Program-made: the position numbers and the translations under genes
The notes under the pieces: model-generated
The model's database searches: none
Told to the model about the DNA's origin: nothing
What the model saw: only the letters and a program-made list of their open reading frames with translations
Shown here: positions 53,436 to 62,318 of the stretch, piece by piece
How the letters are laid out: each line of letters starts with the position of its first letter
How positions within the stretch are numbered: the first letter of the stretch is position 1
Source of the DNA: CAMYLY01 sp036397755
GTDB lineage: Bacteria; Gemmatimonadota; Gemmatimonadetes; Gemmatimonadales; GWC2-71-9
Direction of reading: 5' to 3'
DNA: 64,000 nucleotides
NCBI GenBank assembly: GCA_036397755.1
Contig: DASWII010000046.1
Span: forward strand, 11,985-75,984

Positions 53436-54331
53436 CAGCGCACCCGGCTGAGCCAGGAACGACGCGACAGGTAGTGCAGGAGTGCGTGATCCAGCGGCTG
53501 GGACACGTCGATGAAGTAGTAGTCGATCCCCGCCGGTCCCAGCGTATCGGCCAACGCTCGGCGATGCAGCGCCACGAGACGCCGATACTCAGCGCGCAGC
53601 TCCGCCGGCACCACGGGGATGCGCTCGTGCGTCTCGAGATCCTCGAATTGCGCCGCCTCGTCGAACGGCAGATCGATCTCTGACGGGTCCAGAAGATGGA
53701 ACGCGATCACGTCGCACTGCTTGTTCCGCAAGTACCCCAGCGCATGCTGGGTCACCTCGGGCGGTTCGTAGAAGTCCGAGATGAGCACCACGATGCTGCG
53801 GCGGCGCAGGCTCTCGGCCACCTTGCGCAGCGGTCGGTCGAGCCCCCCCCGCCGATCCCGCGGAACGATGCGATCGATCGTGTGCAACACCATGTCGAGG
53901 TGCTTCGCCGAGGGGGGAACGATCTCCACCAGGTCCTCGTCGAACGTCACGATCCCGACGCGATCGCGCTGTCGGCGAGAGAAATACGCAAGGCAGGCGG
54001 CGAGGTACCGGCCGTAGTCCAGTTTCGTCACGGCTCCGCTGCCGTAGTCCATGGAGCGGGAGACGTCGAACACGAGACTGAAGTTCGCGTTCGTGTCGGC
54101 TTCGAACTCCTTCACATACAACCGATCGGTGCGCCCGAACACCCGCCAATCGATTCGGCGGATGTCGTCACCCGGCATGTAGGCGCGGTGTTCGGCGAAG
54201 TCGAGCGAGAACCCGAGATAGGGCGCATGGTGGAGCCCGCTGATGAAGCCATCGACCACCGTCCTGGCGAGCAACTCCAGATTGGAGATGCGCGCCAGGA
54301 CCGCGGGGTCGAGAAACCGGGCCGTCGTCAC
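53435..54331 (-). CDS. DUF58/VWA-like protein of the MoxR locus
   Basis: 298 residues from the GTG at 54331, whose GTGA overlaps the MoxR stop; the longer ATG start lies inside MoxR and was rejected. Typical DUF58 order: LDPAVLARISNLELLARTVV, GLHHAPYLGFSLDFAEHRAY, then DDIRRIDWRVFGRTDRLYV, a MIDAS-like VFDVSRSMDYGS and LISDFYEPPEV. DUF58 proteins are VWA-like partners of MoxR AAA+ ATPases. Confidence 0.92.
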   Translation of the reverse strand: MTTARFLDPAVLARISNLELLARTVVDGFISGLHHAPYLGFSLDFAEHRAYMPGDDIRRIDWRVFGRTDRLYVKEFEADTNANFSLVFDVSRSMDYGSGAVTKLDYGRYLAACLAYFSRRQRDRVGIVTFDEDLVEIVPPSAKHLDMVLHTIDRIVPRDRRGGLDRPLRKVAESLRRRSIVVLISDFYEPPEVTQHALGYLRNKQCDVIAFHLLDPSEIDLPFDEAAQFEDLETHERIPVVPAELRAEYRRLVALHRRALADTLGPAGIDYYFIDVSQPLDHALLHYLSRRSWLSRVR

Positions 54332-55356
54332 AGGCCCGACGACGGGGTGGGCACGGACGCGAGGAGCTGGTCGATGAGCGTGTCCGTCGCGATCCCCTCG
54401 GACTCCGCGTGGAAATTCTTGAGGAGTCGGTGCCGCAGCACGGGATGCGCGAGCGTGCGTACATCGTCGAACGTTATGTGATACCGCCCCTCCACGAGCG
54501 CTCGGGCCTTGGCACCCAGAATCAGGTATTGCGCCGCCCGGACGCTGGCACCGTACGACAACCACTTATTCACGAATTCCGGCGCCGCCGGACCCGGACG
54601 GGACGCGCGCACCAGCGCCAGCGCATAGCGCAGGACCGCGTCGGACACCGGCACGCGCCGGACCAACGCCTGGAATGCGACCATGTCGGCCCCCGTCACG
54701 GCCGAGGCGAGCTTGGCGTCCTGGACGGCCGTGGTGCGGCGAACCACATCGAGTTCCTCGTCTTCCGGCGAATACCCGATCACGATGTTGAACATGAACC
54801 GGTCCAGTTGCGCCTCGGGGAGCGGATAGGTTCCCTCGAGTTCGATCGGGTTCTGCGTGGCGAACACGAAGAACGGTTCGTCCAGCGTGTACGTACGGCC
54901 CTGCACCGTGACCCGATGCTCTTGCATGGCCTCCAGCAGCGCCGCCTGCGTCTTGGGCGGGGTGCGGTTGATCTCGTCCGCCAGAACGATATTGGCGAAG
55001 ATCGGGCCCCGCATGAACACCATATGGCGCTGACCGGTGGCGGGATCCTCCTGCACCAGATCCGTCCCGGTGATGTCCGAGGGCATCAGGTCCGGCGTGA
55101 ACTGGATGCGCGAGTATGTCAGATCGAGCGCGTCCGCCACCGTGTGAATCAGCAGCGTCTTGGCAAGCCCGGGCACACCGACGATGAGACTGTTGCCACC
55201 CACGAACAACGACAGGAGCACTTCGTCCACCACCGCCCGCTGGCCGACGATGATCTTGCCCAACTCGGTCAGGATCTGCCGCCGGCCGTCCCGCAACTTG
55301 TCGGCCAGCGCGATGTCGTCCGTGTGCTCCAAGGCCACTTCGTTCGTCTTCGTCAT
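54328..55356 (-). CDS. MoxR-type AAA+ ATPase
   Basis: 342 residues from the ATG at 55356 (MTKTNEVALEHTDDIALADK). Walker A GVPGLAKT and Walker B ANIVLADEINRTPPKTQAAL are intact, with ALLEAMQEHRVTVQGRTY, the sensor-1 region FVFATQNPIELEGTYPLPEA and arginine finger region QLDRFMFN. MoxR ATPases act as chaperones that insert cofactors or remodel VWA-containing partners. It lies between DUF4159 (11 bases upstream) and DUF58 (4-base overlap), a standard arrangement. Confidence 0.95.
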   Translation of the reverse strand: MTKTNEVALEHTDDIALADKLRDGRRQILTELGKIIVGQRAVVDEVLLSLFVGGNSLIVGVPGLAKTLLIHTVADALDLTYSRIQFTPDLMPSDITGTDLVQEDPATGQRHMVFMRGPIFANIVLADEINRTPPKTQAALLEAMQEHRVTVQGRTYTLDEPFFVFATQNPIELEGTYPLPEAQLDRFMFNIVIGYSPEDEELDVVRRTTAVQDAKLASAVTGADMVAFQALVRRVPVSDAVLRYALALVRASRPGPAAPEFVNKWLSYGASVRAAQYLILGAKARALVEGRYHITFDDVRTLAHPVLRHRLLKNFHAESEGIATDTLIDQLLASVPTPSSGL

Positions 55357-55367
55357 GCGCTCCCCGG

Positions 55368-56141
55368 CTAGTGGGTCATGGCGTACACGATGTAGTTGAT
55401 CCCCAGCTTGTACGCCTGATTGGTGAGGTCGATTGGGATGAACCCGGTATCCGACCACTCCCACGACTCCCCGATGTCGGCATCGTAGTTGATGATCATG
55501 AGGAGGCGTTTGGTCGGATCGTTGTCCTCGAACACACCGTGGAATTGCGACGGTCTCCCGCTGTACGGATGCCGGATGCCCTCGAACGTGTCGATGTCGT
55601 AAAACGAATGGAAGATCGGATGGCTGGGGTCCAGCCGCACGATCTGATGTTCGGGAAGCAGGCGCCGCACCTGCTCAGCGAAGTTGTACCAATCGCCACC
55701 CTCGAAGTCGTCGAAGATGAGAAATCCACCCTTGAGCACGTACGCGCGGAGGTTGACCATCTCGGATTCCGACATGGTCCAGTGCCCGGGTTCCGACAGG
55801 TAGGCCACCGGGTACTTGAACAGCTCGGGATCGTCGGCCGCGAGAATGTTGCTGCCGTCGCGCCGCGGCACGACCGTGGTGAGTTCCTCGAGAATCGTCG
55901 TCAGGTGGCGCTCGGCCCGCGGATAGTCATGATCCCACCACAGATTGCGCCGGCGGAACCCCGACGACAACGGGTCGTACCGCAGCCGCACGAAGACGAA
56001 CCGCCCGTCGTACGGAACGTTGAACTGTTCGAAGTTGCCGTCGTCCGGAAAGCCCTCGCCCCGACCGAACCGCTGCGCCTCAGCGGGTGATGGAATCGCG
56101 ACGACCGCGAGCAGGCCGGCCACGAGGTAGATCACTCGCAT
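55368..56141 (-). CDS. Exported DUF4159 protein
   Basis: 257 residues from ATG 56141 (MRVIYLVAGLLAVVAIPSPAEAQ), a signal peptide; a much longer in-frame ORF to 56894 reads antisense-like through the previous gene and was rejected. The DUF4159 features are FVFVRLRYDPLSSGFRRRNL, WDHDYPRAERHLTTILEEL, LSEPGHWTMSESEMVNLRAY, KGGFLIFDDFEGGDW and IVRLDPSHPIFHSFYDI. The fold is GATase-like but its function is unknown. It regularly occurs next to MoxR genes. 112 bases separate it from the TPR peptidase gene upstream. Confidence 0.9.
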   Translation of the reverse strand: MRVIYLVAGLLAVVAIPSPAEAQRFGRGEGFPDDGNFEQFNVPYDGRFVFVRLRYDPLSSGFRRRNLWWDHDYPRAERHLTTILEELTTVVPRRDGSNILAADDPELFKYPVAYLSEPGHWTMSESEMVNLRAYVLKGGFLIFDDFEGGDWYNFAEQVRRLLPEHQIVRLDPSHPIFHSFYDIDTFEGIRHPYSGRPSQFHGVFEDNDPTKRLLMIINYDADIGESWEWSDTGFIPIDLTNQAYKLGINYIVYAMTH

Positions 56142-56253
56142 CCGGTGTCGCGTCCCAGGGGTTCCCTGCGGCAGACGAGTTCCCGCGGGTCTCCCCGGTT
56201 GCTGCCGTACCGGCGGACTCGCGATCCGGACAACTTCCTCCTGGGACAGGACA

Positions 56254-58842
56254 CTAGACGCCTCCTTCGTGAATCGCCAGCAGGAGCTCCTGCGCTTCGA
56301 CATAGTCGGGCGCAATCTCGAGCGCGCGCAACACCGCGCGCCTCGCCTCACCGGCGTGGCCGGCGCGATGGTGCGCGAGGGCCAGCCGATACAACGCGTC
56401 AGCGCGGTCGACCGGGTCGAGCGCGACGATCGCCGCCCGCGGAGGGACCTCGCGATCCCACGCACCGATCCCCCGGGCCAGATCCGCCGTGACGCGGTGG
56501 ATCGATGGATCGAGGGGCTCGATGTAAACGATCTGTTCGAAAGCGTCGATCGCGCCCACCGTGTCGCCACGCTCGACGCGAAGGTCACCGAGCGCGCGCC
56601 ACGCGTCCAGGTCCCCGGCGTTACGCGCCACGAGTGCCTCGAGCGCTTCCCCAGTCCGGTCGAGACGCCCCAGACGCCGATAAGCTCGCGCGAGTTCCGC
56701 GTAGGCGTTCCCGGGCCCCGCGTACTCAGGCAGCAACGCGCGTGCGCGCTCCAAGTACGGTAACGCCCGTCCCACCGATCCCTCTTCCATGAGCATACGG
56801 CCCGCGACGACCTGGCGTTGGAAGCTGTTGGCGTGGCGCTGCGCCAAGCGCTCGGCGTCCGCCGATGTTGCGGGTGGATCCTCGTCTCCCGCATCCAGGG
56901 CGGCGATGGTCGTACCGAACCGCTGCCGCACGTACTCGTCGAACGCGTCGTCGAGGGCCTCCCCCGACTCGCCCAGCACGGTGCGGAGCGCCGCCTCGCT
57001 CTTCAGGCCGTCCCGATACGCGTGGAGTAGCGCCACCAGCGCCTCCGGGCCGTGCTGGTCGGCAATGTACTCGCACACGAGCGACGCCAGCTCGTAGGAG
57101 AACATGACCTCCATCGGGAAACGCGGACGGACGAACCCCTCGTTGAGCTCGCTCACGGCCCGCAACCGTCCCTCGTGATAGGCCGCGAGAAACTCCGGTG
57201 TCAGGCGGTTGCCCCAGCCCGGGCGTGCCTGACGCTCTTCCCACACCGCCAGCCCTTCGGTGAACCAGCGTGGCACTCGGTGTCGCGTCAACCCCAAGTG
57301 GAACGTGTGGGCAATCTCATGCCACAGGGTCGACGCCCAATGAAATTCTCCGACCTCGCGCGCCGACGGCGAATCGATGGCGAGAACCGGTCCGAAGCTC
57401 ACGCCCAGCGCACCGAGCCCCACCAGTCCCACCGTGCGCACCGAGAAATCGGCATGGTCGGGATACACCTCGATGCGCACCGGGGTCTCCGGCCGGAACG
57501 CATATCGATCGGCTAGGCGATCATACGCTTGCTCGGCAAGCCGGGCGACCAGGGGTCCCATGAGCGCACTCTCACTCGGATCCACGACCACGAGGAATCT
57601 CCGACTCCGCTGTTCGTCGTACCGCACGAGCGTGTCCAGCAGATCCAACGTGTTCTTGGTCCACACGTCGTACGGGTCGCCGGCGAAGGCGCGCTCGAGG
57701 TCGGCTCGACCTTCGGTGATCAGGCCGAGTCGCAGACGATTGGCCCCGAGGAGCGCCCAACCCCGCCAGCTCAGCGAATCGAGTTCCGTGGCGCGACGCG
57801 CGAACTGTTCGGCTTCGCGGTACAGCCGGTTGCGAGCACTGACCGTCGCGAGCGTCTCGTACAAACCCGCGTACTGTGGATTCGACCGGAGGACGTCGCG
57901 CTCACGCGCCACGAACGCCGCGGAGTCGCCTCGCAGATACGCGACGGCCGCCGCCAGCGTCAGGCCCTCGAGCAACACAGGATTCGCCGAGAGCGCGTGG
58001 TCCACCGCCTCGGCCGCTCCTTCATACTCTTCGGCCTCCAGGTGTCGTTCCGCGAGAAACAGATGCGCCGGCGCATATCGCGGATTTATCTCAAGCGCCT
58101 CCTCCGCCCGCTCGACTCCACCGGGCTCACCGGCGGACTGGAGGAGCCGGGCCATACCCACGAGCGCCGCGGGGTGACGCGGATTGCGCGCCAGCACGGT
58201 CTCGAACGACGTACGCGCCTCCGACCCCTGCGACTTGGCAAGAAAGAGCTGCCCCAACATCAGTTCCGCTTCCGTGTCCCGCGGATCAGCCCGCGTCGCC
58301 TCGTTGAGTGCCCGGACGGCATCCTGCAGCAACTCCCACCGGCTTCGCCCGAGGTATGCGAGCGCCTGACCGACCGCCTGGAGATCCCTGGGCAACAACC
58401 GACCGGCGGCCCGGTTGTAGGTGTCGATGAAGCCGTCGAAGCGCTCCAGGGCGGCGGCAACGTCGCCCCGGCGCCAGTCGAGTTCGGCAAGGCGCAATCG
58501 AGCGGTCAGGCTGTCCGACCCGGCCAGCGCATCCCGATAACGATGGGCCGCGACGTCGAGCCGGCCGAGTTCGCGCGCCGCGTCTCCCGCGAGCACGCCC
58601 AACTCGGGACGGTCCGCGCGATCGGCTTCCGCGAGGACGGTCTCGTAGTCGCCCACCATGGTGAGCGCCGTGAGCAGCGCGCGCTGAGCGGCTGGCGCAC
58701 TCGGCGCACCGCGCAGCTCGCGCCGCGCCATCCGAATGGCGTCGTCGTACCGCCCTGAACGCAGCGCCGTCCACGCATCGTCCTGCGTGCGCGGCGGCGC
58801 GACCAGCGCGATCAGCACCAAGGCCCCAAGGACCCGCTTCAC
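56254..58842 (-). CDS. TPR-repeat protein with gluzincin-type HExxH peptidase domain
   Basis: 862 residues with a short N-terminal signal (MKRVLGALVLIALVAPP). TPR helices span about 25-400 (e.g. LMLGQLFLAKSQGSEARTSF, AEEALEINPRYAPAHLFLAE). A peptidase-MA-like domain follows at about 420-680: ESALMGPLVARLAEQAYDRL, HEIAH near residue 507 in STLWHEIAHTFHLGLT, and WFTEGLAVWEE with the third ligand. More TPRs (about 690-860) close the protein. The combination suggests an exported or periplasmic metallopeptidase on a TPR scaffold. It overlaps the caspase-like gene by four bases (ATGA). Confidence 0.9.
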   Translation of the reverse strand: MKRVLGALVLIALVAPPRTQDDAWTALRSGRYDDAIRMARRELRGAPSAPAAQRALLTALTMVGDYETVLAEADRADRPELGVLAGDAARELGRLDVAAHRYRDALAGSDSLTARLRLAELDWRRGDVAAALERFDGFIDTYNRAAGRLLPRDLQAVGQALAYLGRSRWELLQDAVRALNEATRADPRDTEAELMLGQLFLAKSQGSEARTSFETVLARNPRHPAALVGMARLLQSAGEPGGVERAEEALEINPRYAPAHLFLAERHLEAEEYEGAAEAVDHALSANPVLLEGLTLAAAVAYLRGDSAAFVARERDVLRSNPQYAGLYETLATVSARNRLYREAEQFARRATELDSLSWRGWALLGANRLRLGLITEGRADLERAFAGDPYDVWTKNTLDLLDTLVRYDEQRSRRFLVVVDPSESALMGPLVARLAEQAYDRLADRYAFRPETPVRIEVYPDHADFSVRTVGLVGLGALGVSFGPVLAIDSPSAREVGEFHWASTLWHEIAHTFHLGLTRHRVPRWFTEGLAVWEERQARPGWGNRLTPEFLAAYHEGRLRAVSELNEGFVRPRFPMEVMFSYELASLVCEYIADQHGPEALVALLHAYRDGLKSEAALRTVLGESGEALDDAFDEYVRQRFGTTIAALDAGDEDPPATSADAERLAQRHANSFQRQVVAGRMLMEEGSVGRALPYLERARALLPEYAGPGNAYAELARAYRRLGRLDRTGEALEALVARNAGDLDAWRALGDLRVERGDTVGAIDAFEQIVYIEPLDPSIHRVTADLARGIGAWDREVPPRAAIVALDPVDRADALYRLALAHHRAGHAGEARRAVLRALEIAPDYVEAQELLLAIHEGGV

Positions 58843-59837
58843 CCTCCACCTGCTTCGCGCTCGCGGATCGCGCGGCCGGTGCGTGCCAGTTCCAGGAGGA
58901 TGCGTTCGAGGCCCGCTTCGTACGCCTCCGTGTCGAGGTTTGCCCGCAGGGCGCGCAGCTCGTCGAGCTCGCGCCGCAGCCGCTCGCGCCTGGCGTAGAG
59001 GCCGGCGAGTACGGAGTCCGTCACGGCGGCCGGCCCCCGGCCGGGCGCTAGGCCCAGCGCAACGCGCGCGGCCAGACGCCCGTCCGCGTTCGGCGCCGAC
59101 GGGTCATTCGAGGCCACGCCGTCGCCGTTGTCGTCCAGCAGCGCATGTTCGGTCAGGAGCCGGTTCTCACGCTCGTAGGCGCGTTCGACTTCCGCGCGAG
59201 CGTAGTGGAAGGCCTCGAGCATCGAGATGCGGTCGTCCTTGTCGGCGTCCGCGCCATCCTCGGTCAGCGCACGCACAAAGTGTTCGGCGAACAGCACTTC
59301 GTTGCGCTCGTACACCGATCGCGTCGCCGTGACGACCACCCGATTCGGGTGCGAGAGCGGGGCGAGGAACCCGCCGCTGGCGCTCGCCAGGGCTGCCACC
59401 ACCACCTGTTGCGACGGGAACCGTGCCAGCCAGCTCGCGACATCGCTGGCCGTGGCGTCCGGTCCCGGGATGTTCAACCGTGCCTCACCACCCACCCCGC
59501 TGCCGTGCCCGATGAACACCACGAACACCTGCGCATCGGCCTCGACGCGACGTGCAAGGTCCGCGAGGACGAGATCGATGTTGTCCTTCGTCGAACGCGC
59601 CTGGGCACCATCCCGATCGGGGGCTTCGGTCAGAAGCATGACGTGACTTTCGGGGAACGCATATCGCTCCGTGGCGACGCGCACGAGGCGAGTCGCTTGG
59701 GAACTGAACGCCGCCTGGTAGCGCGCCTCGCCGCCAATGCCACCGATCACGACGAGGTACTGCTGTGCGTCCGCGGGCGCCACGCTCACGACGCCCGCAA
59801 GCACCAGCCAGGTCGCACCGTGGCGCACACCGCTCAC
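58839..59837 (-). CDS. Exported caspase/legumain-fold protein with Ser in place of catalytic Cys
   Basis: 332 residues from the GTG at 59837, whose GTGA overlaps the previous stop; a hydrophobic signal (LVLAGVVSVAPADAQQ) follows. The fold of C13/C14-like peptidases is visible: YLVVIGGIGGEARYQAAF, VFVVFIGHGSGVGGEARL (His near residue 109), VVVAALASASGGFLAPL, then PNRVVVTATRSVYERNEVLF and DKDDRISMLEAFHYARAEVE. The position expected to be Cys (as in CHSG) reads SASG, with Ser at 59384-59382. So the protein is likely a pseudo-peptidase or uses another nucleophile. A helical tail (RRERLRRELDELRAL) ends it. It sits between the VWA/GATase-like and the TPR peptidase genes. Confidence 0.82.
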   Translation of the reverse strand: MSGVRHGATWLVLAGVVSVAPADAQQYLVVIGGIGGEARYQAAFSSQATRLVRVATERYAFPESHVMLLTEAPDRDGAQARSTKDNIDLVLADLARRVEADAQVFVVFIGHGSGVGGEARLNIPGPDATASDVASWLARFPSQQVVVAALASASGGFLAPLSHPNRVVVTATRSVYERNEVLFAEHFVRALTEDGADADKDDRISMLEAFHYARAEVERAYERENRLLTEHALLDDNGDGVASNDPSAPNADGRLAARVALGLAPGRGPAAVTDSVLAGLYARRERLRRELDELRALRANLDTEAYEAGLERILLELARTGRAIREREAGGG

Positions 59838-62119
59838 GCGAGGCCTCGCGCCCTCCGGAAGGTCCACTCCACACCCAAACACCCGACGAGCAGCACGAAC
59901 AGGAACGGCATGTCCCAGAGATCACGCTCCTCGACAACCGTCGCTCCGCGCTCCGTAATGCTCACGTCTTCCGGCAACGCCGAGACGCGATCCGCCGTGT
60001 AAAACCGCCCGCCCGTCTGCTCCGCGACCTGCTCGAGCAGGTGGCGCCGCATCGTCGCCCCGAAGTACTCGCGCTGCAGATCGGCGGCCTCGAAGTGCAC
60101 CACCCGTTCCCCCATCGTGGCCCCGCCGCGCTCGGCCACGATGCGCGCCTCGTACCGTCCCGTCTCGCCCGGCCGATAGGTCGCGTGGTACTGTCCGTCG
60201 CGCGCGACCGTCCACTCGAGCGGAAGCTCGTCGACGCGCCCGGAAGGCGTCGTCACCGTCGCCGACACCACCGCGCCGTTCACGTACACGAATCCCGAAT
60301 CGGTCACCTCTGCCAGCAAGTCGATCTCGGCGCCGGGCTCCACGCGGTCCGGCCAAGCCGTGGCCGTCACCGGGGAGGGAACGTCGGTCACGAGCCACCG
60401 CAGCAATTGCCGCCACAACGTCTCGTGCCGGCGGTCGTCAAGCGCGATGTCGCCGTGCATTCGCCAAAGCCAGGAGTCCTGCACGGCGAACACCGCCGAA
60501 CGACCGCGGCCATAGCGCTGAACCGCCATCACCACGAGATCGCGCCCCCCCGACGTCACGCGACCGGACAAGAGCGACGTCGCTCCAGGCTTGAGGTCGT
60601 GAAGGCGATGAAAGGTCGTGAGCGACGGTAGACCGACCCAGGCATCGTCCCCCGCCGTCGAGTCGTCGGCCAGTTGCAGCGCCGCGTGGAGCCGGCCGCC
60701 GGGCGTGCGCTCGATACGAATCTCGAGCGGTTCCGCAGGCTCCGTCTCCGCCGACCCATCGAAGACCACCGGGAGCGCCTCGGCGATCGCCGTTCGCGCA
60801 TAGCCTCCGGCGTCGAGCGCGCTCCGTCCACCCAACACCAACAGCCCCCCACCGCGTCGCTCCACGAATTCCGCGATCATCCGCAGCTGATCGCGCGTGA
60901 AGAAGCTCGCCTCGACGCTTCCCAGGACGAGCCCGTCGAACTGAAACAACACCTCCCGCTCCGTCGGAAAGCCGGCTAAGAGCTCGGTGGAGTCCTCGAC
61001 GCCGATGCGATAGAACTTGTCCTTTGCCGTCCGCTGGAGGATCACCAGACGCAGGAACGGGTCGTCATCGAGCGCGCGCCGCAGGAACGTGATTTCCGGT
61101 CGTGGCTCCCCGTCGAAGACCAGGATGCGAGGGCGGTCGTCACGAACGGTGAGCAGCAACTCGGTCCGGTTGTTCTCGCTGAGAACTTCGTCTTCCTGCT
61201 CCGCGACCGACACCCGAAGCTTCCGTACCCCGGGGTCGCGGGGCGTGAAGCGGACGGTCGTGGTGGTGACGTCACTCGTGCGACTCAACTCGAGATCGCG
61301 CTGCGCCAGAATTTGGCGTTCGTCCTCGACGATCACCGTGACCGTGCGGCCGCGGTAGCCGGCGTGTTGCAGCGACACCTCGGCAGCGACGCTGGAAGCA
61401 ACCAGCACCTCGCGCGGCGCGGCGACGCGGGCAACTTCGAGGTCACGGGGGAACTGCTCCGCTCCGATCCCAACGGGGTAGACCGGGATCCCCGAAGCCG
61501 CGAGCTCGCGTACGGCGTCGTCCACGACCCCCTGTCCGTTATCGGCCCCATCCGTGAGCACGACCAGACCGGCGAGCGGGACCCCGGCCAGTTCACGCGC
61601 CGCCTGCGTCAACGCGGCCCCGAGTTCGGTCCGCGTACCCGACTGTTGTAGCTCGGCGAGGCTTCCCAGGCGCCGCGCCCCGTCGGCAAACCGGAACGTG
61701 CGCAGCTTGAACCGTTCCTGCAGCGCCGGCAGCAGCAAGCCGTTCTCCGGATCAAGAAGCTCCGCCGCAACGGCAGCGCGGGTTCGCCCCGACGCGTCCC
61801 CAATGCCCATGCTGCGCGAGTCGTCGACGAGCACGCCGAGGAAGTTTTGCTGCGGAACCACCGTCGAGAGGCGCAGCACCGGGCGATGCAGCGCCACCAC
61901 CACCCCGAGGATCACCGTTACGCGGAGGCCCATGAGCACACCCCGCTCCCAGCGCGCGAGCTCACCGGCCCTGATATATCCGGCGATCGCCCACGCCACG
62001 GCGATCCCCCCCAACGCCCAGAGAACGGCAGGCGCGAACGGCGGATCGAGCGCCACGGTGCCCTGTGCGAAGACCGACGGGCGGTACTTGAACAGCGTCT
62101 CGAAGATCGATTCGAGCAT
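59834..62119 (-). CDS. Membrane VWA protein with GATase-like domain
   Basis: 761 residues. Two N-terminal membrane helices (about 28-48 VLWALGGIAVAWAIAGYI; 60-80 GVLMGLRVTVILGVVVAL) precede a VWA domain with intact MIDAS (VLVDDSRSMGIGD; LVVLTDGADNGQG). Beta domains follow, then a GATase-1-like region (RPRILVFDGEPRPEITFLRR is the entry; EFVERRGGGLLVLGGRSAL). A C-terminal helix (MPFLFVLLVGCLGVEWTF) anchors the end. It is the first gene of the long minus-strand MoxR/Bat-type operon and resembles the BatA-like protein encoded at 51378-53435 in layout. Function beyond an envelope role is unknown. Confidence 0.87.
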   Translation of the reverse strand: MLESIFETLFKYRPSVFAQGTVALDPPFAPAVLWALGGIAVAWAIAGYIRAGELARWERGVLMGLRVTVILGVVVALHRPVLRLSTVVPQQNFLGVLVDDSRSMGIGDASGRTRAAVAAELLDPENGLLLPALQERFKLRTFRFADGARRLGSLAELQQSGTRTELGAALTQAARELAGVPLAGLVVLTDGADNGQGVVDDAVRELAASGIPVYPVGIGAEQFPRDLEVARVAAPREVLVASSVAAEVSLQHAGYRGRTVTVIVEDERQILAQRDLELSRTSDVTTTTVRFTPRDPGVRKLRVSVAEQEDEVLSENNRTELLLTVRDDRPRILVFDGEPRPEITFLRRALDDDPFLRLVILQRTAKDKFYRIGVEDSTELLAGFPTEREVLFQFDGLVLGSVEASFFTRDQLRMIAEFVERRGGGLLVLGGRSALDAGGYARTAIAEALPVVFDGSAETEPAEPLEIRIERTPGGRLHAALQLADDSTAGDDAWVGLPSLTTFHRLHDLKPGATSLLSGRVTSGGRDLVVMAVQRYGRGRSAVFAVQDSWLWRMHGDIALDDRRHETLWRQLLRWLVTDVPSPVTATAWPDRVEPGAEIDLLAEVTDSGFVYVNGAVVSATVTTPSGRVDELPLEWTVARDGQYHATYRPGETGRYEARIVAERGGATMGERVVHFEAADLQREYFGATMRRHLLEQVAEQTGGRFYTADRVSALPEDVSITERGATVVEERDLWDMPFLFVLLVGCLGVEWTFRRARGLA

Positions 62120-62318
62120 CCGTGAGCCTGGTCGCGGTGGAGCCGCGGCGGTGTCGCCGCGACGGATCTTAGGATACTGGAAGGTGCCGCCGAAGGTTCC
62201 TCATCGCCAGCGCACGCAGGGCCCGATCCGCCGCTCCCTTGCGAACCCGTCGGCCGGTCAGCACCTTCGCGCGACACGCTCTGAGAATCACGGACACCCA
62301 GGGACGGATTCCGCGCTC
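62120..62318. promoter_or_regulatory. Divergent promoter region with 5' hairpin before the VWA operon
   Basis: The 199 bases between the VWA gene and the GH20 gene drive the long minus-strand operon and the hexosaminidase. GTCGCGG (62131-62137) and CCGCGAC (62157-62163) can pair, with an inner GCCGCGGC palindrome, 12-44 bases before the VWA start codon. TAAGAT lies on the minus strand upstream of it as a possible -10, but no good -35 is seen. Confidence 0.3.

Noticed and set aside
55368..56894. 508-residue start for the DUF4159 protein
   Set aside because: The extra N-terminal 251 codons are Arg/Ser-rich antisense-like sequence overlapping the TPR peptidase gene; the signal peptide begins at 56141.
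46949..62119. MoxR-VWA-caspase genes as a phage-defence ternary system
   Set aside because: The members carry signal peptides or membrane helices and the caspase-like protein lacks Cys, so an envelope role fits better than a cytoplasmic abortive system.
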